A program made the translations under genes and the position numbers. A DNA stretch of 11,658 bases. Origin: JBCDCU01 sp039180865 (GTDB lineage: Bacteria > Pseudomonadota > Alphaproteobacteria > Rhizobiales > JACESI01). Each line of letters opens with the position of its first letter. The stretch's first letter is position 1. Of this stretch, positions 1 to 6,615 are shown one piece after another. Where the stretch lies: assembly GCA_039180865.1 (NCBI GenBank), contig JBCDCZ010000135.1, forward strand, positions 1-11,658. Direction: 5' to 3'. The notes below the pieces were generated by a model. The model made no database searches. It was not told the origin of the DNA and saw nothing but the letters and a program-made list of their open reading frames with translations.

Positions 1-38
1 AAACCGGCCAGAATACCTATAAGGGTTGCTAAATCCAT
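1..38 (-). CDS. Probable MotA/PomA-type flagellar motor stator protein, N-terminal fragment
   Basis: Reading the minus strand from the ATG at 38-36 gives MDLATLIGILAG and runs off the window edge. This resembles the start of PomA/MotA-type proton or sodium channel subunits, which commonly begin MD(L/I)ATLIG and go straight into the first membrane helix. A purine-rich stretch (AAGGCGAGTGGG) lies just upstream and could act as ribosome binding site. Only 12 codons are visible, so this rests on one short N-terminal signature. Another MotA/TolQ/ExbB family member or a chance ORF is possible. It is co-oriented with kdsD, 159 bp downstream of it. Confidence 0.45.
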   Translation of the reverse strand, partial: MDLATLIGILAG

Positions 39-71
39 AGTCCCACTCGCCTTGATGACGCTTCGTTAATC

Positions 72-93
72 GAGACCAGTCCCACAAGGTCTC
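72..93. repeat. Small inverted repeat between kdsD and the motA-like gene
   Basis: GAGACC (72-77) and GGTCTC (88-93) are perfect 6-bp complementary arms around a 10-nt loop. No T-run follows on either strand, so it is not a convincing intrinsic terminator. It could be a weak RNA hairpin in the leader of the motA-like gene or in the kdsD 3' region. The rest of 39-197 shows nothing I can name. Confidence 0.25.
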
Positions 94-197
94 TTCCCAC
101 GAAATGCAATCTATCAAGCCGCGAATAAGATCACGTAAAACGGTGGACAGCGAATTGAAGTATTAAATCAAGGATTTGGTAACCATGGTCTGAGCGG

Positions 198-1247
198 CTA
201 GGCGACACCCAGGCGCAGCAGATCGTGAACAGACACGATTCCGATCGGGCGACCGTGTTCGACAACAAACACAGAGGTAATGCCGCCCTGGCCCGATGAG
301 TTCATCAGTTCCAAGGTTGCGCTTGCCAATTTGTCAGCTTCGATGCAGATCGGGTTCTGTGTCATGACGTCGGCTGCCTGCTTGTGCAGGAGATCCGGAT
401 CCATATGGCGACGCAAGTCACCATCGGTGATCATTCCAACAAGCTTGCGGCGTTCATCACAAATGCCGAGGCAGCCAAATCCTTTTTCGCTCATGAGGAT
501 AATGGCTTCTGACATAGGCGTCGTTGTGCTCGTTAGCGGCATGGCATCGCCAACATGCATGATTTCGCCAATTGTGCGGAGTTTCGCACCGAGTTGGCCA
601 CCTGGATGGAACAGGCCGAAATCGCTTGCCGAGAAACCACGCGCTTCAAGCAGCGCAATCGCCAACGCATCACCAAGCGCAAGCTGCATGATCGTTGACG
701 TCGTCGGCGCCAGATTATGCGGGCAGGCTTCGATGGCGCGGGGAAGCGAAAGAACAACTGCGGCTTCGCGCCCGAGAGAGCTCTCGTCCTTTGACGTGAT
801 TGCAATCAACGGAATCTGAAAGCGGCTGGCGTAATTCACGATTGAATAAAGCTCGGACGACTCACCCGACCAGGACAGTGCGATAATGACATCATCGCGT
901 GTCACCATGCCGAGGTCACCGTGACCTGCTTCTGCGGCATGGATAAAAAACGCCGGTGTGCCGGTTGAAGCGAGCGTCGCAGCAATTTTTCCGCCGATGT
1001 GCCCACTTTTTCCCACGCCGGTCACAATTATGCGCCCCTTTGCATGGTGCATTAACGAAATTGCTTTTGGGAAGCTGTCACCGAGTCCGTTTTCGAATGC
1101 TTCCGCCAGAAGCGATATGCCCGCCTGTTCGCTCATCAGCGTTCGGCGAGCGGACGCGTTCATTTGACGACGATAAGTGGGTGAGATTTCATTTTCAGGT
1201 GTAGCAACCACGGTTAGCGGTGCCGCACCTTGTAGTGCTTCCGACAT
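198..1247 (-). CDS. kdsD: Arabinose-5-phosphate isomerase (KdsD/KpsF/GutQ family)
   Basis: Converts D-ribulose 5-phosphate to D-arabinose 5-phosphate, the first step of KDO synthesis for the LPS inner core, in the cytosol. From the ATG at 1247 the protein is 349 aa. A SIS domain spans roughly residues 55-200, with GVGKSG (77-82), the conserved HGDLG block (109-113) and SWSGESSEL (126-133) matching the family. Two CBS domains follow (about 228-283 and 291-348), the usual architecture. The N-terminus is about 20-30 residues longer than the enteric enzyme. A TTG at 1253 is in frame, but the GGGGG ribosome site at 1254-1258 sits 6 nt from the ATG at 1247, so I chose that ATG. The gene is divergent from the outer-membrane barrel gene. 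The family assignment is firm. Only the split between a housekeeping KdsD and a capsule KpsF paralogue is uncertain. Confidence 0.93.
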   Translation of the reverse strand: MSEALQGAAPLTVVATPENEISPTYRRQMNASARRTLMSEQAGISLLAEAFENGLGDSFPKAISLMHHAKGRIIVTGVGKSGHIGGKIAATLASTGTPAFFIHAAEAGHGDLGMVTRDDVIIALSWSGESSELYSIVNYASRFQIPLIAITSKDESSLGREAAVVLSLPRAIEACPHNLAPTTSTIMQLALGDALAIALLEARGFSASDFGLFHPGGQLGAKLRTIGEIMHVGDAMPLTSTTTPMSEAIILMSEKGFGCLGICDERRKLVGMITDGDLRRHMDPDLLHKQAADVMTQNPICIEADKLASATLELMNSSGQGGITSVFVVEHGRPIGIVSVHDLLRLGVA

Positions 1248-1253
1248 AAACAA

Positions 1254-1274
1254 CCCCCAAGGGCACCCCTGCCC
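1254..1274 (-). promoter_or_regulatory. kdsD: kdsD ribosome binding site with adjoining small hairpin
   Basis: On the minus strand the leader reads GGGCAGGGGTGCCC, then TTGGGGGTTGTTT, then ATG. The GGGGG at 1258-1254 is the likely Shine-Dalgarno element. The 5-bp inverted repeat GGGCA/TGCCC (1261-1265 and 1270-1274) lies directly 5' of it. The hairpin could tune ribosome access. That is inference from position only. Confidence 0.4.
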
Positions 1275-1339
1275 CTTCAGTATTTCTTAACCAGCGCCTG
1301 ATCGTCATATCACGGAATCGTTAATCGATAAAACAGGCC

Positions 1340-1347
1340 AGGGTAAA
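1340..1347 (-). promoter_or_regulatory. TTTACCCT octamer upstream of kdsD
   Basis: The minus strand reads TTTACCCT here, about 90 bp upstream of the kdsD ATG. The same octamer occurs on the plus strand upstream of the outer-membrane barrel gene (1424-1431) and of the transglycosylase gene (8379-8386). No factor is known to me for this sequence. Confidence 0.25.
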
Positions 1348-1423
1348 AAACGGGAAACATTCGGACATGTTAGTCACGTTTTTGCCACGTAGAGGGCGAT
1401 GAGATCTCCGGTCTAACGGTTTG

Positions 1424-1431
1424 TTTACCCT
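1424..1431 (+). promoter_or_regulatory. TTTACCCT octamer upstream of the outer-membrane barrel gene
   Basis: Second copy of the octamer, 42 nt before the ATG at 1474 and in inverted orientation to the copy at 1340-1347. The two copies flank the middle of the 226-bp divergent region between kdsD and the barrel gene. I found no confident -35/-10 pair in this region. Confidence 0.25.
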
Positions 1432-1473
1432 GAAAATTTACGTTTCGTTGGGAAATGTTGACGATTGGCTACG

Positions 1474-3048
1474 ATGAAACCAGACGAAAAGCAGGAGCCG
1501 GGAATCGGGTTCGCTAAGGCGTCATTCGCTTTTGCGCGCGATGCGACCGTGCACATGCGTATCGTCGGTGTGCTTCCATTGGCTGGTCTCGTCCTTTTGT
1601 TCGGTAGCGCCGCACTCGCGCAAGAAACGCGGGATCTTCCGGAAGGTCGAACGCTGCCACGGCTTGATGGTCTCAATCCGGCCCTTGCCTTTCCTATTGT
1701 GACCCCAACCCCCGAAGCGAGCGAGGAAGGCGATACCGAGGGTGAAACCGAAGGGCAAACAGCTGATACCGGTCGCTCCGACCCGCTTCTCCTTTCGCCA
1801 CGAGGCACCGTACCAGCGGAACCGGAATCTGGGGATATCGTCCAGCGGTCCGTTCCCCCGGCAGAAACAGGCCAGACCGCGATCGAGAATGTGCCGCAAA
1901 TCCAGGGCGGCGCGGTTGCGGCTGTTCCAGCCGATCCTTTCGCATCTGAGGGTATCAGACGCGGGCGCTTCATTTTCCGTCCTTCGATAGAGGCATCGGG
2001 TGGCTTCACAAGCAACTCAACTAATGATGTGACGGGGTCCAGCTCAATTTTCAGTCGGGCTCAGCCGGAACTTGTGGTGGATTCTGATTTCTCGCGACAC
2101 GCCCTTGGTTTTCGCGGGACCGGGACTTTCGCGCGTTTTGAAAGCGGGGATGATCCGTCAGATATTGGCGCGGATATCTCGGTTGATGGTCGGTATGATC
2201 TCGATCCCGACTCGTCCCTTTCTGCCATCCTTCAACTGATTCTCGTGGAGGATGACCTTACAGGCGTCGCGGATGATCCCCTGGAACGTGCCATTTCAGG
2301 ATCGGTTCAATTCGATCATCAGTTGAGACAATTGGAGACCGAAACCGAGTTGACGGTGACACGAAATCTCAACGGATCTTTTATCGATGCCGCAGGCGTC
2401 CTTATCAGCCAGGACGATCTCAATTCGGTTGAGATTTCCGGCCGCGCACGCGGGACAATAAGGCGGGGAGCTGTTTTCGAGCCTTTCGCGGAAGTGACAA
2501 TCGGGCGCGAGATCTTTGATGAGGACGTCGACGAATTCGGCAATGAACGTAACGTTACCGCCTTGCGCGGGGTTATCGGCGTGGCGGTTGACAGGGGCGA
2601 AAAGTTCTCTGGCGATATCGGTGTCGGCTTTGGGCGCAATCTCGTGGACGGAGATGCGATCGAGGATTTCGGCGGTTTCATTGCCGACATCAGCCTCGTT
2701 TGGTCTCCGCGGCGGCCGACCGCAGTGACGTTCACCGGAAGCACCGTTTTTGACAGTTTTCCATCTCTCGCGACGCCGGGTGACATTACCTATACGGCGA
2801 ATGTTGGTGTGACGCACGATCTGACCGAGCGTTTCGAGCTGAGTGCGGATGGTGGGCTTATTTTTCAGGTCGATGGTGGTGCGGGTGGTTTTGACACCAC
2901 GCTTTCCGCCAATCTTGGAATTGACTACGAAATCTCGCCGGCCTTCACCCTGGGGGCGGCGTATGGTTTCGTCCGGCAGTTCACGCCCGGCGGTTTTGCG
3001 GATTTCACCGCTAACACCATCCAGATCAACCTGCGCGCGGAACGGTGA
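1474..3048 (+). CDS. Outer-membrane beta-barrel protein (BBP2-like)
   Basis: A secreted protein of 524 aa. Residues 28-49 form a classical signal peptide (MRIVGVLPLAG..., ending AALA before QETRD), so cleavage is likely after residue 49. Residues about 78-145 are a low-complexity acidic, Pro- and Thr-rich linker. From about residue 158 (RRGRFIFRPSIEASGGF) to the end the sequence is alternating amphipathic strands rich in Gly, Asp, Phe and Tyr, as in putative beta-barrel porin 2 proteins of Rhizobiales. The C-terminus ends LRAER, not in the usual aromatic residue. The ATG at 1474 continues good codon usage upstream of the signal peptide. The ATG at 1555 would give a more ordinary signal peptide, and neither start has a strong ribosome site. 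Substrate and role are unknown. Its neighbours (kdsD, galU) make LPS and polysaccharide precursors, which suggests envelope structure or glycan export. Confidence 0.75.
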   Translation: MKPDEKQEPGIGFAKASFAFARDATVHMRIVGVLPLAGLVLLFGSAALAQETRDLPEGRTLPRLDGLNPALAFPIVTPTPEASEEGDTEGETEGQTADTGRSDPLLLSPRGTVPAEPESGDIVQRSVPPAETGQTAIENVPQIQGGAVAAVPADPFASEGIRRGRFIFRPSIEASGGFTSNSTNDVTGSSSIFSRAQPELVVDSDFSRHALGFRGTGTFARFESGDDPSDIGADISVDGRYDLDPDSSLSAILQLILVEDDLTGVADDPLERAISGSVQFDHQLRQLETETELTVTRNLNGSFIDAAGVLISQDDLNSVEISGRARGTIRRGAVFEPFAEVTIGREIFDEDVDEFGNERNVTALRGVIGVAVDRGEKFSGDIGVGFGRNLVDGDAIEDFGGFIADISLVWSPRRPTAVTFTGSTVFDSFPSLATPGDITYTANVGVTHDLTERFELSADGGLIFQVDGGAGGFDTTLSANLGIDYEISPAFTLGAAYGFVRQFTPGGFADFTANTIQINLRAER

Positions 3049-3049
3049 T

Positions 3050-3086
3050 TCTAGGCAGCTAGAGGTCGCCGCCTAGAGGATCTTTT
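3050..3086 (+). terminator. Weak candidate terminator between convergent barrel gene and galU
   Basis: TCTAGGC (3050-3056) and GCCTAGA (3071-3077) are perfect 7-bp arms around a 14-nt loop, followed by TCTTTT at 3081-3086. The 3' arm contains the galU stop codon, so the structure straddles both gene ends. The T-run is interrupted, and the minus strand has none, so termination would be inefficient and mainly in the plus direction. Confidence 0.35.
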
Positions 3087-3942
3087 CGAGTTCCTCGCGA
3101 AAGTCCCCAGCGATATCCGGGCGTTTCAAGGCAAAGGCGACATTGGCTGCGAGGAAACCCACTTTGGTGCCGCAATCATAGGCCTCACCCTCGAATTTCA
3201 CACCGGTAAAACGTTGCGATTCTGCGAGTGTGAGCATGGCATCGGTCAGCTGAATTTCGTTACCTGCTCCGGGTTTTTGATGTTCCAGGATGTCGAATAT
3301 CTCCGGCTGCAGGATGTAACGTCCGGAAATGAAAAGATTGGAAGGTTCCTCACCCTTCGGCGGTTTTTCAACCATCTCAGTGATGTCGAAGCCGTCCATG
3401 CCGCCGTCGCCGATACCAACAACGCCGTATTTGTAGGCTTCCTCAGGCGGGCATTCCTCGACGGATATAACGTTCCCACCGGATTTTTCATACGCCGCCA
3501 TCATTTGTTTCAGACATCCCGGTTCGCCTGCCTTCAACATGTCGGGGAGAAGAAGGGCAAAAGGCTCATTTCCTACGATCTGTCTTGCGCACCACACTGC
3601 GTGGCCGAGGCCGAGTGGGGCTTGCTGGCGGGTGAAACTTGTGGCACCCGCCGCTGGAAGGCTGCTTGCAACGTCATCCAGAGCTTGTGTCTTGCCCCGC
3701 TCGCGCAGGGTGGTTTCAAGCTCGAAGTGAATGTCAAAGTGCTCTTCAATCGGGCCCTTATAGCGCCCCGTCACGAAAACGACGTGTTCAATGCCCGCTT
3801 CAAGGGCTTCGTCGACAACGTATTGAACGACCGGTTTGTCGACTATCGTCAGCATTTCCTTCGGGATTGCTTTCGTGGCGGGCAGGAACCGGGTTCCCAT
3901 GCCGGCTACCGGTAGGACAGCTTTTCGAATCGGTGCGTTCAT
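3073..3942 (-). CDS. galU: UTP-glucose-1-phosphate uridylyltransferase
   Basis: Makes UDP-glucose from UTP and glucose 1-phosphate, the donor for exopolysaccharide, LPS and glucan synthesis and the substrate of GalE. The protein is 289 aa, the normal length. The nucleotide-binding signature PVAGMGTRFLPATKAIPKEM lies at residues 11-30, followed by LGLGHAVWCA (110-119), LLPDM (131-135), MVEKPP (190-195), GNEIQLTDA (227-235) and DCGTKVG (257-263), all typical of the family (rhizobial names include ExoN). It starts at the ATG at 3942. A TATAAG hexamer on the minus strand (3968-3963) is a possible -10 box, though I see no good -35. It is convergent with the barrel gene and divergent from galE, which uses its product. 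Confidence 0.95.
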   Translation of the reverse strand: MNAPIRKAVLPVAGMGTRFLPATKAIPKEMLTIVDKPVVQYVVDEALEAGIEHVVFVTGRYKGPIEEHFDIHFELETTLRERGKTQALDDVASSLPAAGATSFTRQQAPLGLGHAVWCARQIVGNEPFALLLPDMLKAGEPGCLKQMMAAYEKSGGNVISVEECPPEEAYKYGVVGIGDGGMDGFDITEMVEKPPKGEEPSNLFISGRYILQPEIFDILEHQKPGAGNEIQLTDAMLTLAESQRFTGVKFEGEAYDCGTKVGFLAANVAFALKRPDIAGDFREELEKIL

Positions 3943-4067
3943 CGCCTAAACCTTAAGGATTTCTTATAGGGTGCCATTTATACGCTGGTGTTACTTTATT
4001 TGGATGGACGCGGCTAGCCTGCTTTCGGCTACCAGTCCGAACACGATGAAGAGGCATCAGCGCGGCG

Positions 4068-5063
4068 ATGGCAATTCTGGTTACGGGCGGGGCCGGATAT
4101 ATCGGAAGCCATATGGTTCACACACTTCTCGATCAAGACGAGGAGGTGCTTGTCGTCGACAATCTTGCAACCGGTTTCGAATGGGCGGTGCCGCGCTCGG
4201 CAACCTTCGTCAATGGGGATGTGGGCGATCGGGCCCTTATGCAGTTCCTGATCGAAACCAATGATGTCGACAGTATCATCCATTTTGCCGGATCGGCCGA
4301 AGTTCCAGAATCCCTGAAGAACCCGATCAAATATTACGGCAACAACACAACGGCGAGCCTCGCGCTCATGGATGTGGCGGCAAGTTGCGGCGTGCAGAAC
4401 TTCATCTTTTCTTCGACGGCTGCCGTTTACGGTATTCCGGATGATGGTCCCGTGACAGAGGAACAGGTGCCCCGACCGGAAACGCCTTACGGCGCGTCCA
4501 AGCTGATGACTGAGCAGATGCTCCGCGACGTCTCGTCAGCGCATGGGTTGAAGCACGGTATTCTTCGTTACTTCAACGTCGCCGGTGCGGACCCCAAGGG
4601 CCGCACAGGACAGTCAACGAAAGGGGCAACCCATCTCATCAAAGTCGCTTGTGAGGCGGCACTGGGAAAACGCTCGCATCTCAGCGTCTTCGGAACCGAT
4701 TTTGAGACCAAAGACGGGACTGGTGTGCGCGATTTCATCCATGTGAGCGATCTTACATGGGCCCACTATCTCCTTTTGCAGCAGCTGAGACATGACCTCG
4801 ATAGCGTAACGGCCAATTGCGGTTATGGTCAGGGCTATTCTGTGCTGGATGTCATTCGGACGGTCAAAGCCCTCAGCGGCGGTGACTTTGAGGTGCGCTA
4901 CGAGCGGCGCCGGGATGGTGATGTGGGTGAAGTCGTTGCGAGCAACAAAAAGCTGATGGATCTGATTGACTGGGTTCCCGCGCACAAGGACCTTGCCGAC
5001 ATCATCGAGACGGCACTTTCATGGGAAGCAAAGCTCGACAGACTGCAAAAGGGTGCAGCCTGA
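4068..5063 (+). CDS. galE: UDP-glucose 4-epimerase
   Basis: NAD-dependent interconversion of UDP-glucose and UDP-galactose, feeding galactose into surface polysaccharides. The protein is 331 aa, an extended SDR of normal length. It has the Rossmann motif GGAGYIG (7-13), the HFAG block (72-75), SST (115-117) and the catalytic YGASK pair Tyr141 and Lys145. RYFNVAGADP and a GTGVRDFIHVSDL segment near residue 220 are characteristic of GalE itself. The start is the ATG at 4068, the first Met before the dinucleotide fold. An AGAGG-like purine stretch lies rather far upstream, so the ribosome site is weak. A short inverted repeat (4015-4019 and 4027-4031) lies in the leader. Its stop is only 4 nt from that of the convergent regulator gene. 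Confidence 0.93.
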   Translation: MAILVTGGAGYIGSHMVHTLLDQDEEVLVVDNLATGFEWAVPRSATFVNGDVGDRALMQFLIETNDVDSIIHFAGSAEVPESLKNPIKYYGNNTTASLALMDVAASCGVQNFIFSSTAAVYGIPDDGPVTEEQVPRPETPYGASKLMTEQMLRDVSSAHGLKHGILRYFNVAGADPKGRTGQSTKGATHLIKVACEAALGKRSHLSVFGTDFETKDGTGVRDFIHVSDLTWAHYLLLQQLRHDLDSVTANCGYGQGYSVLDVIRTVKALSGGDFEVRYERRRDGDVGEVVASNKKLMDLIDWVPAHKDLADIIETALSWEAKLDRLQKGAA

Positions 5064-5067
5064 GCTC

Positions 5068-6480
5068 TTAGCTTTCAAAGCGCGTCATGCCGCGACGGTT
5101 CTCATCGACCAAAAGGTTTTCGAAAAACGGCTCGTTGGCGCGTTGAACGCAGCCGCGTCTGGGACATAATCGACAATTGATCCCGACTTCGGTTGCCTCG
5201 GTTTCCGCATGAATATCGAGATTGGCGCCATAGATCGTCTCGCCCGCATGTTCGATGGCACACCCAAGACAGAGTGCGAGCCGGTTATCCTCACGCGTAA
5301 AACGGAGCGAGGGCCGGTCAACCGTTCGATTGATCGTGAGATAGCGTGAATTATCCGGCATCTCGATCATTTGGGTCATGATGCGTCCGGCAACGCGGAA
5401 ACAATAGTGAACATCAAGGCGGGGGCAGGTGCCCCCGTAGCGGGCCAGTTGTATGGGCGTGGCATTGAAGCGTTTGGTAACGTTTCCGGCGCGGTCCACC
5501 CGCAGCATGAAGAAGGGGATTGCCCGCGCACCGGGTTTCTGCAGAGTTGTGAGCCGATGGCAGACATGCTCGTAGGAGACCTGGAAGCGGGTCGCCAGAT
5601 AATCGATGTCGTACTTCGAAGACAGCGCTTCACCATAAAAATCGTCGTATGGCATCATGAGAGCGGCCGCGAAGTAATTGGCAAGCTCCACACGGCATCG
5701 GGCGACAGCGCGTTTGTCAGAAATGTTGGCGTCCTCGATTTCCGCGTTAAGCGCATCGGAGTGCTCAATCAACGCAATGGTGTGGGCGAGCTGAAAAACC
5801 TTATTCGTGTAATCAAGGCCTTCAGAGAGAAAGATCGTGTTTTTATCACGATCGAAGTAACGCAAGCCCGAGCCGATTTCGCCGGGTGGAACGGTTGACG
5901 CGCTGACGCCCAGCTTTGCGCGCAAATGCATTTTCAAGATCCCGTATAACTCGTCCCGATCGATGTCCGCAGAGGGCAGCGTTTGTGCCGCACACGCTTC
6001 GACATTCTCGAAGTAGTTATTGCGGGCCCGGAAGAAGCGCAGAACGACTTCTTCGCTTGCGAGGCTTCCGCCGTCAGTGGGTGCATTGGCTTCCAGTTGC
6101 GAAGAAAGCCTTTCTCCGTAGTCGCGATAGGTCCGAAAAAGGCTGAAAAGTCCGCGGACGAGGTTGGGTGAGTTGTCGATCGCAGACCGCAACTCCTCAA
6201 TGTCGGGGTGATGTTCGCCGAATGCAGGATCGCGGGTGATTTGTCTCAGATCTGCAATTGCAAGACTTTGGTCGCCCTGAGTGAGTTGCCTCCAGTTGAT
6301 CCCGAATGTGTCGGAGAGCGCGACCAGGAATTTAACCGATGCGCTTCGCTGGTTGCGTTCAATGAGGTTCACGTAGCTGGCACTGACACCGAGTGCGTGG
6401 GCGAATTGTGCCTGTGTCAATCCTCGTGCCTGGCGCAATTCGCGGATCTTCGGGCCAATATAAATCTTCTCCCCAGCCAT
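5068..6480 (-). CDS. ScfR-family (PccR/RamB-like) transcriptional regulator
   Basis: 470 aa. Residues about 9-65 are an XRE-type helix-turn-helix (KIRELRQARGLTQAQFA, then ASYVNLIERNQRS). The central part corresponds to the Peptidase_M78/ImmA-IrrE region, but the zinc-protease HExxH is replaced by HTIALIEH, so no proteolysis is expected. The C-terminal domain (DUF2083 type) carries CLGC (Cys404, Cys407) and CRLCPRRGCVQRA (Cys436, Cys439, Cys444), a Cys pattern found in short-chain fatty acyl-CoA regulators. Known members (PccR in Rhodobacter, RamB in corynebacteria) control propionyl-CoA carboxylase or glyoxylate-cycle genes and respond to acyl-CoA status. The gene is divergent from the aminotransferase operon and is probably its regulator and its own. 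The effector is not predictable from sequence. Confidence 0.85.
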   Translation of the reverse strand: MAGEKIYIGPKIRELRQARGLTQAQFAHALGVSASYVNLIERNQRSASVKFLVALSDTFGINWRQLTQGDQSLAIADLRQITRDPAFGEHHPDIEELRSAIDNSPNLVRGLFSLFRTYRDYGERLSSQLEANAPTDGGSLASEEVVLRFFRARNNYFENVEACAAQTLPSADIDRDELYGILKMHLRAKLGVSASTVPPGEIGSGLRYFDRDKNTIFLSEGLDYTNKVFQLAHTIALIEHSDALNAEIEDANISDKRAVARCRVELANYFAAALMMPYDDFYGEALSSKYDIDYLATRFQVSYEHVCHRLTTLQKPGARAIPFFMLRVDRAGNVTKRFNATPIQLARYGGTCPRLDVHYCFRVAGRIMTQMIEMPDNSRYLTINRTVDRPSLRFTREDNRLALCLGCAIEHAGETIYGANLDIHAETEATEVGINCRLCPRRGCVQRANEPFFENLLVDENRRGMTRFES

Positions 6481-6515
6481 GTAGGATTTTTATTTACAAA
6501 AATTACAAAAGTCAA
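6481..6515 (-). promoter_or_regulatory. Sigma70-type promoter of the regulator, predicted leaderless
   Basis: On the minus strand TTGACT (6515-6510) is followed by a 17-nt spacer (6509-6493), then TAAAAA (6492-6487), then 6 nt and the ATG at 6480. The -35 matches 5 of 6 consensus bases and the -10 matches 4 of 6. Transcription would start at or next to the ATG, leaving no leader. No Shine-Dalgarno sequence is present (TCCTAC precedes the ATG), which agrees with leaderless translation. Confidence 0.55.
6493..6509. promoter_or_regulatory. Putative ScfR operator: tandem 8-mers in the promoter spacer
   Basis: TTTACAAA (6493-6500) and ATTACAAA (6502-6509) are tandem near-identical boxes separated by 1 nt. 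They fill exactly the 17-bp spacer of the regulator's promoter. They resemble the TTTGCAAA-type boxes described for PccR and RamB. Occupancy would block the regulator's own transcription. Further ACAAA-like words at 6529-6533 and 6536-6539 (ACAA) may extend the site toward the aminotransferase gene. Confidence 0.5.
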
Positions 6516-6600
6516 CTTAGTAAATCACACAAAGTACAACCTTACTCGGTTTTTCTTTCTCGACTGACGCGTGTCCGGTATCAAAATGAAAATTTTTTTT

Positions 6601-6609
6601 GGAGGAGAG
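6601..6609 (+). promoter_or_regulatory. Ribosome binding site that fixes the aminotransferase start
   Basis: GGAGGAGAG ends 6 nt before the ATG at 6616 and is a near-perfect Shine-Dalgarno sequence. It lies inside the longer reading frame that opens at a GTG at 6571, so that upstream start (and the ATG at 6586) is very unlikely. A run of eight T precedes it at 6593-6600. Confidence 0.85.
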
Positions 6610-6615
6610 AGACTC

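Noticed and set aside
1254..1473. CtrA site (TTAA-N7-TTAA) between kdsD and the barrel gene
   Set aside because: TTAA occurs at two places, but not with 7-nt spacing. I found no confident -35/-10 pair either.
2296..2817. Open frame opposite the outer-membrane barrel gene
   Set aside because: It lies wholly within the barrel gene, whose signal peptide and strand pattern are convincing, and encodes a low-complexity basic peptide without family features.
3214..3915. Long open frame opposite galU
   Set aside because: It lies wholly within galU on the other strand, has no recognisable domain, and is explained by codon bias of the real gene.
5371..5898. Open frame opposite the regulator gene
   Set aside because: It is the shadow of the ScfR coding sequence. 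No ribosome site or domain supports it.
6571..6615. Upstream GTG (6571) or ATG (6586) start for the aminotransferase
   Set aside because: The strong GGAGGAGAG ribosome site lies inside that extension, directly before the ATG at 6616.
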